47,561 bases of DNA, taken from assembly GCA_024279935.1 (NCBI GenBank), contig JAJRQZ010000098.1, positions 1 through 47,561 of the forward strand, in the 5' to 3' direction. The notes below the pieces were generated by a model. That model saw only the letters and a program-made list of their open reading frames with translations. It ran no database searches and was not told the DNA's origin. Source of the DNA: Bacteroidota bacterium. GTDB taxonomy: Bacteria > Bacteroidota > Bacteroidia > Bacteroidales > F082. Position 1 is the first letter of the stretch; every line of letters starts with the position of its first letter. Shown piece after piece: positions 1-7,670 of the stretch. The position numbers and the translations under genes are program-made.

Positions 1-41
1 ATTAACTCATTGGTTACCTATCCGTTTTGTCACAATTTTTG
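1..41 (+). repeat. 41-bp dispersed repeat, left copy
   Basis: This segment matches 47380-47420 in the same orientation at 37 of 41 positions (mismatches at positions 5, 8, 17 and 31). The right-hand copy lies between a truncated SecB-like reading frame and the 3' end of an ISL3-type transposase, so the repeat may be an insertion-sequence end. The left copy has no transposase beside it and may be a solo end or part of a MITE. The repeat could extend beyond the window. Confidence 0.6.
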
Positions 42-90
42 TTTGAAAAACACAAAATTTCCGCTAAAACTACTGAGATTTCAAATATAT

Positions 91-114
91 AGCCCCACGC
101 TGAAGCATGGGGCT
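91..114 (+). repeat. Strong hairpin resembling REP/IS200-type palindromes
   Basis: A 7-bp stem (AGCCCCA/TGGGGCT) continues after one C-A mismatch into GC/GC with a TGAA loop. Imperfect GC-rich hairpins of this kind occur as REP elements and at IS200/IS605 ends. No tyrosine transposase is visible here, so a RAYT or IS200 link is only inferred. It is not followed by a T run, so it is not a typical terminator. Confidence 0.5.
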
Positions 115-182
115 ATTGATAATCAACTTGATGAACCTGCTGAGTAGTAACCAATATTTAGTTCAAATTCGAGGCGGCAGTA

Positions 183-226
183 TTTTTAAACCCACAGCAG
201 ACTGTTGTCTGTGAGGACTTTAAAAA
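183..226 (+). other. Gene-free region with an imperfect inverted repeat
   Basis: The 501 bases before the DUF349 stop contain no credible gene. Besides the 41-bp repeat and the hairpin at 91-114, this stretch folds with outer arms TTTTTAAA/TTTAAAAA and an inner CACAG/CTGTG pair (or the competing CAGAC/GTCTG). A 13-base match to the terminal repeat of the 11930-12900 element lies at 284-296. The region reads as debris of mobile DNA. Confidence 0.35.
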
Positions 227-283
227 TTCGGCAATGAAGAAGGTGTATAAAAGATTGTCTTAATTCATTAAAAAACTTGGTAT

Positions 284-296
284 TGCAACGGTCTTA
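284..296 (+). repeat. Solo copy of an IS5-type terminal repeat
   Basis: TGCAACGGTCTTA matches exactly 13 bases of the right terminal inverted repeat of the IS remnant at 12886-12900. A given 13-mer is not expected twice by chance in 47 kb. No matching left end or transposase is present nearby, so this is a solo end or the remains of an older insertion. Confidence 0.45.
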
Positions 297-501
297 TCTT
301 TAACAAACTATTAAATACCTATAAATCAACTTGCTCCTATTATGAAATCGCAGCCGGAGAATAAATTATAAATGCGAAACCGTCCTCGTTGCCGTTTTGG
401 GATTACAGCAAAAACACAAACAAATACTTTTATAAAAGTGTTTCTTTGATGTGCTCGTACTAAGTTTATTGATTAGATTTATTAGCCTGATTTTCTGTTC
501 T

Positions 502-2498
502 TTAAAGCATCCTGAGCTTTGTCTTTATCAGTTCGATCTCTTTTTTAGCCTTATCTATCTTCTTCTGGAACTCATCTTTAAAGGTATTCGATTTATTTGT
601 GATACTAAAGAAACCGATGTTGTTCTCCCAAAGAGTCACATCCTCTTGCAGTTTATTGATTTTATTCCTGAGGAAAGATTTCTCCTTAAAGATTATGCGG
701 TCGGAATCAGGGGAGCTTTTCATTAGCTCGACTTTTTCCTTGAAATCCTCTTGCGACAGCTCTGATTTTGTAATCTGCATTTTATCGAGCAGGGCATCAA
801 CGGCTTCGCAGTATGCCGATTGCAGTTTGTCTTTTTTGTCGAAAGGAACATGGCCGATCTCGAACCAGCTGCGCTGGAAGCCTTTTAATGTGTCGAGGTT
901 TTTGGCTTTGTCCTTTGTTGGCTCAAAAGCAACAATAGCGTCAACAATTGCCTTTTTAGCCTCAAAATTATTCTTTTCTTCGTCTTTCCTGCCTTTAAAA
1001 TGGGCCGATTTGTTTTCAAAGAAAACATCGCAGGCAGCACGGAACCGTTTCCATATCTTATCGGAATTGCGCCTTGGCACAGGACCTATTGTCTTCCATT
1101 GTTTTTGTAGGCGTATTAACTTATCGGTAGTATTCTTCCAGTCGGTACTGTCCTTTAAACTTTCAGCTTCAACACACAAATCGAGCTTCAAATTATAATT
1201 ATTCAACTGCTGCTCCTTAATAGCACTGAAATATTTGCGCTTGTTCTCGAAAATGTGTTCAGATGAGACCTGAAAGTCTCCCAAACCTCATCGTTATGGG
1301 CTTTGGGGACCCTGCCGATCGTCTTCCAGGTCTTCAAAAGGTTATTTACCTTTTCGGTATTTAAATTCCATTCTTTTATTGAATTCGATTCCAAGGCAAC
1401 CACCTCTTCAACTTGTTCAATAAGAGCCAGCTTAGCCTTATAGTTTTCTTCCTGTATATCTTGTATGCCCGAGTAATACTCTCGTCTTTTTTCATTGATT
1501 TTATCGGTTGCCGCTTTAAAACGTGCCCAGAGTTCTTCTTTTTTATCGCTGGGGGCAGGGCCTATCTCACGATATTCGTCGTGATATTTTTGAAGCAGCT
1601 TAAACGACTTTATAATGGATTCCTCCATCAGCAATTCCTCGGCCTTTTCACAAAGTGCTATCTTTGCCTCGAGGTTCTTCTTTAGGTCAAGATCGCGCAG
1701 TTCCTTGTTTATCCTGACCTTGTCGAAGAATTTCTCGACTAGGAAGTGATAGTTTTTCCAGAGTTCGCTGAGTTCCGATGCCGGTATCATCCCTATTTCT
1801 TTCCACCTTTCCTGAAGTGCCTTAAACTCATCATAGGTTTTCTTGAGGGTTTCATCCGAATTTATAAGCTCTTTCAGCTCATCAAGTATTTCATGCTTCA
1901 GTTTCAGGTTGATAATCTTCTGCTTTTCAAGTCGTTCAGAATATTTCACCTTATTATGGCGATAAACACCAAAGGCAATGTTGAACCTTTTCTCCAGTGG
2001 ATCCTCATTGTGATCAAAATCCTCTTCATTTCCACCTTCGGAAACGAACAATTGTTTCTTGGCATGAATTTCCTCCTGGTTAAGCTTATGGAAGTGCATT
2101 TTGATATCGGAGACCTGCCTTTTGATCTTGGAGATATCCTTCTCTAATACAACATCTTCCAATAACTCTACAAGCTCTTGTTTGTTAAGGCCGCCATAAT
2201 CAATTTGTTGATCGGTGGAAACTTCCTTTTTAAGTTTTCCGCTTAGCAGCAGCCGTATTTCCTTTCTTTCGGTATCAGATAGTTGTGCTGTAATCACAGA
2301 TGCTTTCTCGGCAAGCTTGTTACTAACGCCTAAAGTATCTTGTTTAGGCAAGACGCCCTTTAAAAGATTTGAGATTTCGATTTTCTCCGCCACACTAATT
2401 TCTCCTACGGATTTTTTTTCTACTACCTTATCGGTGGTTTCAGACTTCTCCTCCGGTTTTACTTCCGGATTTTGATCGGATTGCGTTTTCTCTTCCAT
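502..2498 (-). pseudogene. DUF349 repeat protein, frameshifted
   Basis: The gene would encode about 665 residues: a charged N-terminus rich in Glu and Lys, then five helical DUF349 repeats, each with a W/Y-K-x-I-G-x-(V/A/I)-P-type core. The function of this coiled-coil family in Bacteroidota is unknown. The frame opened at 2498 runs into unrelated residues and stops at 1203. The continuation (FFENKRKYF...) is in another frame that ends at 502. The break is at the A4 run 1250-1253 (T4 in the gene): one extra base there gives NTFFENKRKYF, matching the NVFFENK-type sequence of the next repeat. It is therefore a one-base deletion or a sequence error. It is transcribed alone, with a consensus promoter at 2601-2632. 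Confidence 0.85.
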
Positions 2499-2531
2499 TA
2501 TTAAACAAACATTTTATGCTTTAGAATTACA

Positions 2532-2545
2532 TCGCCAAAAGGCGA
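2532..2545 (-). other. Small hairpin in the 5' leader of the DUF349 gene
   Basis: TCGCCAAAAGGCGA is a perfect 5-bp stem with an AAAA loop, between the predicted promoter (2601-2632) and the ATG at 2498. It may affect leader stability or translation; no known riboswitch pattern is recognisable. Confidence 0.3.
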
Positions 2546-2600
2546 CAAAACAGATTCTTACAAATATTCTAATTATATTGATCTCAATTAAATAAGAAGG

Positions 2601-2632
2601 CAAAAATAGTAATTATTTACACTAATAATCAA
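2601..2632 (-). promoter_or_regulatory. Bacteroidota-type promoter for the DUF349 gene
   Basis: On the minus strand there is TTG (2632-2630), a 21-base spacer and TATTTTTG (2608-2601). This matches the Bacteroidota primary sigma consensus TTTG-N19-21-TAnnTTTG. The leader to the ATG at 2498 would be about 95 bases. Confidence 0.5.
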
Positions 2633-2641
2633 GACTGCTTT

Positions 2642-2676
2642 TAAAAAACAAACCTCCCTCAAAAAAGCGGGAGATT
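2642..2676 (-). terminator. Rho-independent terminator after the PLP-enzyme operon
   Basis: On the minus strand an 8-bp stem, AATCTCCC/GGGAGGTT with one T-G wobble (arms 2676-2669 and 2658-2651), is followed by a T-rich tract at 2650-2642. It lies 29 bases past the stop of the trans-sulfuration enzyme and separates that operon from the DUF349 promoter. Confidence 0.75.
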
Positions 2677-2704
2677 TATTCGTATCATATTAATTTACAA
2701 ACTT

Positions 2705-3886
2705 CTATACAAGGGACAAGGCCTGATCCAGATCAGAGATTATGTCCTCAACATCCTCAATACCTATCGAAAGGCGAATAAGGCCGTCCGTAATTCCTGA
2801 TTCATGTCTTGCTTCGGGACTGAGTTGTGAGTGGGTCATTGAGGCAGGGTGCTGGATGAGGGTCTCTATACCTCCGAGCGAGACTGCGAGCAATGCCAGC
2901 TTAACATTGTCCATTAGGGTTTTACCTGCATCGATACCTCCCTTCACACCAAACGAGATCATGGCGCCCGGCCCCCTCATTTGCGATATTCCCAATTCAT
3001 ATTGCGGATGTGATCTCAGCCCCGGGTACAACACCCACTCCACTTTTTCGTGGGCCTCAAGATACTCGGCAACCTTTTTTGAGCTTTCCTGTGCCCTGTC
3101 TATTCTGATAGCCAGGGTTTTCAAGCCGCGCCGCACAAGATATGCCTGATGGGGGTCCATATTAAACCCCATGTTCAACATAACATATTTAAGCTCGTCG
3201 AAGACTGCTTTTTCCTTGGCAATAACAATTCCGCCAACTATATCGGCATGGCCGTTAATAAACTTCGTCATCGAATGGAGCACTATATCTGCTCCCAGAT
3301 CAATGGGGTTTTGCAAATAAGGACTGCAAAAAGTATTGTCAACACAAACCATAATATCATGTTTGTGAGCAAGTTTCGAGGCGGCTTTTATATCGGTTAT
3401 GCCCATGGTAGGGTTTGCGGGGGTCTCAAGGTACAGCAGTTTTGTGTTTGCTTTGATCGCCTTTTCGATTTCCTCCATTTTTGTCGTGTCGATAAAGTCG
3501 GACTCGACCCCATATTTTGGATATAGCTTTTCCATTATCCCTCTTGAGGGCCCGTACAAGGCGTTATGCGCTATCATGTGATCGCCTTGACCAAGCACGC
3601 TAAGATAAACCGTGTTTACTGCTGCCATCCCGGATGCCACGGCAAGACTGGCATAACCGTTTTCCAATTCGGCCACGGTAACCTCCAGATCCTCTATGGT
3701 CGGATTTCCCAGACGAGTATAGATATAGCCTTTTTCTTCGCCCGAAAAGCAGCGTGCGCCATGATCGGCACTCTTAAAACTAAATGTGGAGGTTTGATAA
3801 ATTGGAGTTACTGCACTACCTTTTTCATCGTGGATTCCACCGGCATGGATTAACTTTGAATTAAATCCTTTATTTTTTGTTTCCAT
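2705..3886 (-). CDS. Trans-sulfuration PLP enzyme (methionine gamma-lyase / cystathionine lyase type)
   Basis: This 393-residue Cys/Met-metabolism PLP enzyme of fold type I is expected to cleave the C-S bond of methionine, homocysteine or cystathionine in the cytoplasm. Visible signatures are YTRLGNPT (56-63), the cofactor-stacking Tyr111, VDNTF (182-186) and the Schiff-base Lys208 in SMTKFINGHADIVGG. The length is normal. The overall sequence is MGL-like, but the residue equivalent to the MGL-typical Cys after Tyr-Gly is Pro113 (YGPS), as in some cystathionine beta-lyases, so the substrate is uncertain. It is the last gene of a three-gene minus-strand operon, 30 bases after the NifX-like gene, with a terminator at 2642-2676. 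Confidence 0.85.
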   Translation of the reverse strand: METKNKGFNSKLIHAGGIHDEKGSAVTPIYQTSTFSFKSADHGARCFSGEEKGYIYTRLGNPTIEDLEVTVAELENGYASLAVASGMAAVNTVYLSVLGQGDHMIAHNALYGPSRGIMEKLYPKYGVESDFIDTTKMEEIEKAIKANTKLLYLETPANPTMGITDIKAASKLAHKHDIMVCVDNTFCSPYLQNPIDLGADIVLHSMTKFINGHADIVGGIVIAKEKAVFDELKYVMLNMGFNMDPHQAYLVRRGLKTLAIRIDRAQESSKKVAEYLEAHEKVEWVLYPGLRSHPQYELGISQMRGPGAMISFGVKGGIDAGKTLMDNVKLALLAVSLGGIETLIQHPASMTHSQLSPEARHESGITDGLIRLSIGIEDVEDIISDLDQALSLV

Positions 3887-3916
3887 TATTATTTATAATT
3901 ATTAAATATGTACTTG

Positions 3917-4252
3917 TTAGTGATGGCAATAGTTTTTGCCATATTTCAGATCGTTGTTAACGAAGCTGGCCATAATCTGCCCGGCCGCACCCTCTTCAAC
4001 TCCAACATAAACATTCATCTTATTGCTGTTTAATATATTTATGGCCTTGGGGCCGATGCCGCCGACTAGCAGATCGGTAACTTTTTCATCGATAAGCCAA
4101 TGCGGTATAACGCCCTCTGCATGCGGGGGAGGAACTTTCGTATAAGTATTTACGATTTTTTTATCCGCTACTTCAGCGAAATAAAACAAACTGCTTCGCC
4201 CAAAATGATGGGCAAGCCTCTCACCCTCTATGGGCATTGCTATTCTTTTCAT
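3917..4252 (-). CDS. NifX/NifB-like iron-molybdenum cofactor family protein
   Basis: This 111-residue single-domain protein belongs to the dinitrogenase iron-molybdenum cofactor family (PF02579). It starts with the family strand MKRIAMPIEGERLAHHFGRS, has the glycine motif LLVGGIGPKAINIL and ends in a Cys-His-His tail. Members bind iron-sulfur clusters or cofactor precursors; stand-alone versions are common in anaerobes without nitrogenase, and nothing nif-like is visible here. It sits 26 bases after the ferritin-like gene and 30 bases before the PLP lyase, so the three are probably co-transcribed. The C-terminal Cys and His could bind metal, but that is inference. Confidence 0.82.
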   Translation of the reverse strand: MKRIAMPIEGERLAHHFGRSSLFYFAEVADKKIVNTYTKVPPPHAEGVIPHWLIDEKVTDLLVGGIGPKAINILNSNKMNVYVGVEEGAAGQIMASFVNNDLKYGKNYCHH

Positions 4253-4278
4253 AGCCTGGATATTTACGCTTCAAGAAA

Positions 4279-4782
4279 TCAAAAAGGCCAGAAATTGTTG
4301 TCGTCCCATATCTGCTCTTTCAAGTCCTCGTTCAACTTATAAAGCAAATTATGATGGGTACTTTCCCAGTCCGCCAACATCCGGTAGGTATCCCTTTCCT
4401 TAGGGTCGGTAGCCTCTTTCGCGCGTTTAGAGTAAATTTCTATAGCACGGTTCTCAAAATCAATTGCAGCCGAAATTGCCGCAGCCTCAAAACCGGCAGC
4501 AGATATCTCGTTCTTGATCTTTTCGGTTAAGATCTGAACAACGGTCTCGTCTTCCTCACTATGCTCCTCGCCGGTCAAGAACTCGTGGTTCGCCTGGTAG
4601 TTTTTGAATTGCTTGACGAGAAAGTCGATGTGGGCATCTTCTTCCTCGGCCATCATCTCAAAAATCTTTTTTGCCGATTTGCTTTCCGACTGGCGCGCAG
4701 CCTGGGTATAGAAAGCCTTTCCTCTTCTTTCAAGAAGGATTGCTGTTTTTAAAACATCAACCGTTTTATCCTTTTGCTCCAT
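4279..4782 (-). CDS. Ferritin-like / rubrerythrin-type di-iron protein
   Basis: This 167-residue four-helix protein has two carboxylate-rich helix pairs: LLERRGKAFY with EEEDAHIDFL, and DFENRAIEIY with DWESTHHNLL. These supply the Glu and ExxH ligands of a ferritin-like di-iron site. It ends in DDNNFWPF and lacks the C-terminal rubredoxin domain of classical rubrerythrin. The frame extends upstream to 4854, but I chose the ATG at 4782 because family homology begins with the helix after MEQKDK and the upstream 24 residues look like translated leader. Roles in the family are peroxide or oxygen detoxification and iron handling. It is the first gene of the operon. Confidence 0.8.
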   Translation of the reverse strand: MEQKDKTVDVLKTAILLERRGKAFYTQAARQSESKSAKKIFEMMAEEEDAHIDFLVKQFKNYQANHEFLTGEEHSEEDETVVQILTEKIKNEISAAGFEAAAISAAIDFENRAIEIYSKRAKEATDPKERDTYRMLADWESTHHNLLYKLNEDLKEQIWDDNNFWPF

Positions 4783-4929
4783 TACTATTTCATTAAAGTT
4801 ATCAACCCACAAAATTAACCAAATATCAATTAAAAAATTAAATATCGATTCCAAATTGTCTCTAAATAAGCTTTAGTCTTAACAAATGGATTAATTTAGC
4901 ACAAAAACTATAGGACATCATTTTCCATT

Positions 4930-6369
4930 ATGACTTTGGTTACACATATTGAAAACATAAATCAGATTTTAATGAAAAACAACTACCCCGAGGTGGAACA
5001 AATCGTCGAGCTGCCTTCCGCCGGGTCGGCGAGGTTGTATTTTAGGGTGTTTTTCGAGAATTCCGGCCACAAGCCCGTTTTGGCATCGTTTAATCCGGAG
5101 GTAAACGAGAACATAGCTCAATATTCCTTTAGCATGCATTTCCTGAAAAAAGGCCTTAAGGTACCGGAAATTTATGCAAAAGACGAATCATACCGCTATT
5201 TTTTGCTGCAAGACCTGGGAGATCAAACTATGTTGGATGCTGTCGCATCGATGGAAACGGGCGAAAAAAGGAAGCTATACCGGAAAGTCTTAAAACAGCT
5301 TTTAAGGTTCCAAACCCAAGGTATAGAAGGTCTCGACCTTGATGTTGCCTGGCCGGTGAAAAAATTCGGCCCCGACAACATATTATGGGATTTGAATTAT
5401 TTCAAATACTACTTTATCAAGACCCATGATGTTTTTTTTGATGAATTGAAACTAGAGACCGATTTCCGGAACCTCAGTAAGCTACTGCTTAATGCAAATC
5501 CCGGTTTTTTCATATACCGCGACTTTCAGGCCCGTAACATAATGATACACAATGGCGAACCTTGGTGTATCGATTTCCAGGGCGGGCGTAAGGGACCACT
5601 TATGTACGATGTGGCCTCATTATTATATCAGGCCAAGGCCAATCTGAGTGAGGACTTCAGGGACGAATTATCAGACTTTTACCTTTGTGAGCTGGAGAAA
5701 CAATCCGCTGGATTAGCCAAGGACTTCAAGCAGCATTATCATTGGTTTATATGGTTTAGGATCATGCAGGTGATGGGCGCTTACGGTTATAGGGGGAAAC
5801 TTCAGGCCAAGGCGCATTTCTTACAGAGCATCCCTAATGTTATTAAAAACATCAAGATACTTCTGGAGCAGAAGCCTTTGGGCGATGAATTTGCTGAACT
5901 CAAATCTGTTTTTATGCAAATTTGCGATTTGAAGGAATATGAGATTAATACCCCTGACGGCAAGAAACTGCAAGTAAGCATTAACAGTTTTGCTTATAAA
6001 AAAGGAGGATATCCATTAGACATGAGCGGTAACGGAGGAGGGTTTGCTTTCGACTGCAGGGCCTTGCCAAACCCGGGAAGATATAAAAACCTCAAGGACT
6101 TTACCGGAACCGACAGGGTCGTAATAGATTTCCTGAACGAGAAGGCCGAAACTAAACTATTTATAAATCAAGCATTTGCAATGATCAAACAAAGTATAGA
6201 CAATTACTTAGACAGAGGTTTTAATAACTTACAGATAAACTTTGGATGTACGGGAGGCAAGCATCGCTCAGTTTATAGTGCCGAAAAAATAGCAGGGATC
6301 ATAATTGTTAATTATGGCGAAAGTGTAGTAGTGAATTTACGTCATCAACAACTGGAAAAAGGTATTTAA
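4930..6369 (+). CDS. AmgK-like sugar kinase fused to a RapZ C-terminal domain
   Basis: This 479-residue protein has two domains. Residues ~1-320 are an aminoglycoside-phosphotransferase (APH) fold kinase with catalytic YRDFQARNIM (Asp198) and metal-binding DFQGG (215-219). It resembles AmgK, which phosphorylates MurNAc/GlcNAc at the anomeric carbon in peptidoglycan recycling. Residues ~336-470 are the C-terminal domain of RapZ/YvcJ, with its hallmark GCTGGKHRS (439-447); the P-loop half of RapZ is absent. In E. coli, RapZ-C senses GlcN6P and binds RNA. The stop overlaps the ATG of the MurU-like gene (TAATG), so the two are translationally coupled. Together they suggest a route from free amino sugar to UDP-sugar. 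Confidence 0.88.
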   Translation: MTLVTHIENINQILMKNNYPEVEQIVELPSAGSARLYFRVFFENSGHKPVLASFNPEVNENIAQYSFSMHFLKKGLKVPEIYAKDESYRYFLLQDLGDQTMLDAVASMETGEKRKLYRKVLKQLLRFQTQGIEGLDLDVAWPVKKFGPDNILWDLNYFKYYFIKTHDVFFDELKLETDFRNLSKLLLNANPGFFIYRDFQARNIMIHNGEPWCIDFQGGRKGPLMYDVASLLYQAKANLSEDFRDELSDFYLCELEKQSAGLAKDFKQHYHWFIWFRIMQVMGAYGYRGKLQAKAHFLQSIPNVIKNIKILLEQKPLGDEFAELKSVFMQICDLKEYEINTPDGKKLQVSINSFAYKKGGYPLDMSGNGGGFAFDCRALPNPGRYKNLKDFTGTDRVVIDFLNEKAETKLFINQAFAMIKQSIDNYLDRGFNNLQINFGCTGGKHRSVYSAEKIAGIIIVNYGESVVVNLRHQQLEKGI

Positions 6370-7670
6370 TGAAAGTATTCATACTTGCAGCAGGACTGGG
6401 TAGCCGCTTAAGGGCACTAAGTGCAAACAAGCCGAAAGCACTTGTGGAGGTAGGCGGGCACATAATGCTGGAACGATTGATAAACAGGCTTAAAAGCTTA
6501 GGAATAAACGAAATAATGCTTAATGTGCATCATCATTCCGCTTTGATAAAAGAATTTATAAAAAGCAAAGACTGGGGCGGGCTCTCAATAGCGATCTCGG
6601 ATGAAACCGATATGTTGCTTGATACCGGGGGCGCGATAAAACGCGCAGCAAGTTTCTTCGATGGCGACGAGAACGTACTAGTCCATAACGTTGATGTGCT
6701 TTCTAATCTCGATTTCCGGGAACTTGAGGCATTTCATACCGACAACAAGAATCTTGTCAGTCTTTGTGCAAGGGAAAGGGACAGCTCCAGAAAACTAGTT
6801 TTCGGTTCGGAAAACGAGTTGCTTGGCTGGACAAATACCCAGACAAATGAGTATAAGTGGGTTAAGGGCAAGCACGGAAAGTCGGGCAAACAACTGTCTT
6901 ATAGTGGCATATATCTTGCCTCAGCAGATTTTGCTAAGAAAATAGTTTCATCCGGGAAATTCTCAATCATAGACGAATGGCTCCGCCTGGCAGCAAAAGA
7001 AAACATCAGGGCGTTTGAGGAAGCTAGTTCATACTGGTTTGACCTAGGCACCGAGGAAAGAATAAGAACAGCAGGTAAATTCCTCGAAGAAGAAACAAAC
7101 TCAATGAAGTTCCTTGAAAAAATCGCCTTTGAATTATCTAGTATCCCTGGAAACGATCTTTGTAGAACCCTGATACTCCTTCCAAATAAACGATCAATAG
7201 TTTTCTTAAAAAAACATCTCCTAAAAGGAAGGGTCAATAGTTACTGGCTGCCTGACATGCTTAGTATTGAAGATTTTATGGCACATTTATCTGGTTTTAC
7301 GACGGCCGACCCATTGAGCATATTCTTTAAGCTGTTCAATATTTACCGCGAAACCACCGGCAACAAGGCCCGTAGCTTTTCCGATTTTGTTTCATGGGCC
7401 CCGATGATAATCAGGGATTTTAACGATATCGACCTGCAATTGGCCAATGCCAGCGAGATTTTCAGGCATATAAGCGAGGCAAGGGCGATGAAGGAATGGA
7501 ACCTGGATGGAAGCGAGCTAAACGACATGCAATTGTCCTTCATCAGGTTTTACCAATCGCTCTTACCTCTGTACTTAAAATTGCATAAGGTAATGCTGAA
7601 CGAAAGATCTGCATATACAGGTTTTATTTATCGCTACAATTCAGATAATATAGAAGTCCTTTTAAAATAA
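6369..7670 (+). CDS. MurU-like nucleotidyltransferase, reading into the nuclease gene
   Basis: Residues 1-245 (6369-7103) form a complete NTP-transferase: AAGLGSRLRALSANKPKAL is the nucleotide-binding signature and HNVDVLSN carries the metal-binding Asp. Next to an AmgK-like kinase it is probably a MurU-type sugar-1-phosphate uridylyltransferase. The frame has no stop at the expected end. It runs straight into the ATG of the next gene (7104) and includes that gene's first 188 residues, up to the TAA at 7668-7670. In the +1 frame a TGA overlaps that ATG (ATGA, 7104-7107), the usual coupled-gene junction. A one-base indel just upstream may therefore have removed the natural stop; a real fusion is the alternative. 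Confidence 0.75.
   Translation: MKVFILAAGLGSRLRALSANKPKALVEVGGHIMLERLINRLKSLGINEIMLNVHHHSALIKEFIKSKDWGGLSIAISDETDMLLDTGGAIKRAASFFDGDENVLVHNVDVLSNLDFRELEAFHTDNKNLVSLCARERDSSRKLVFGSENELLGWTNTQTNEYKWVKGKHGKSGKQLSYSGIYLASADFAKKIVSSGKFSIIDEWLRLAAKENIRAFEEASSYWFDLGTEERIRTAGKFLEEETNSMKFLEKIAFELSSIPGNDLCRTLILLPNKRSIVFLKKHLLKGRVNSYWLPDMLSIEDFMAHLSGFTTADPLSIFFKLFNIYRETTGNKARSFSDFVSWAPMIIRDFNDIDLQLANASEIFRHISEARAMKEWNLDGSELNDMQLSFIRFYQSLLPLYLKLHKVMLNERSAYTGFIYRYNSDNIEVLLK

Noticed and set aside
138-152. 15-base exact inverted match between 138-152 and 47354-47368
   Set aside because: An exact 15-mer pair is expected about once or twice by chance in a window this size, and the right copy is inside the SecB-like coding frame.
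599-1198. Long plus-strand frame opposite the DUF349 gene, and similar long antisense frames elsewhere
   Set aside because: They mirror codon bias of the real gene on the other strand and show no domain signature or start context.
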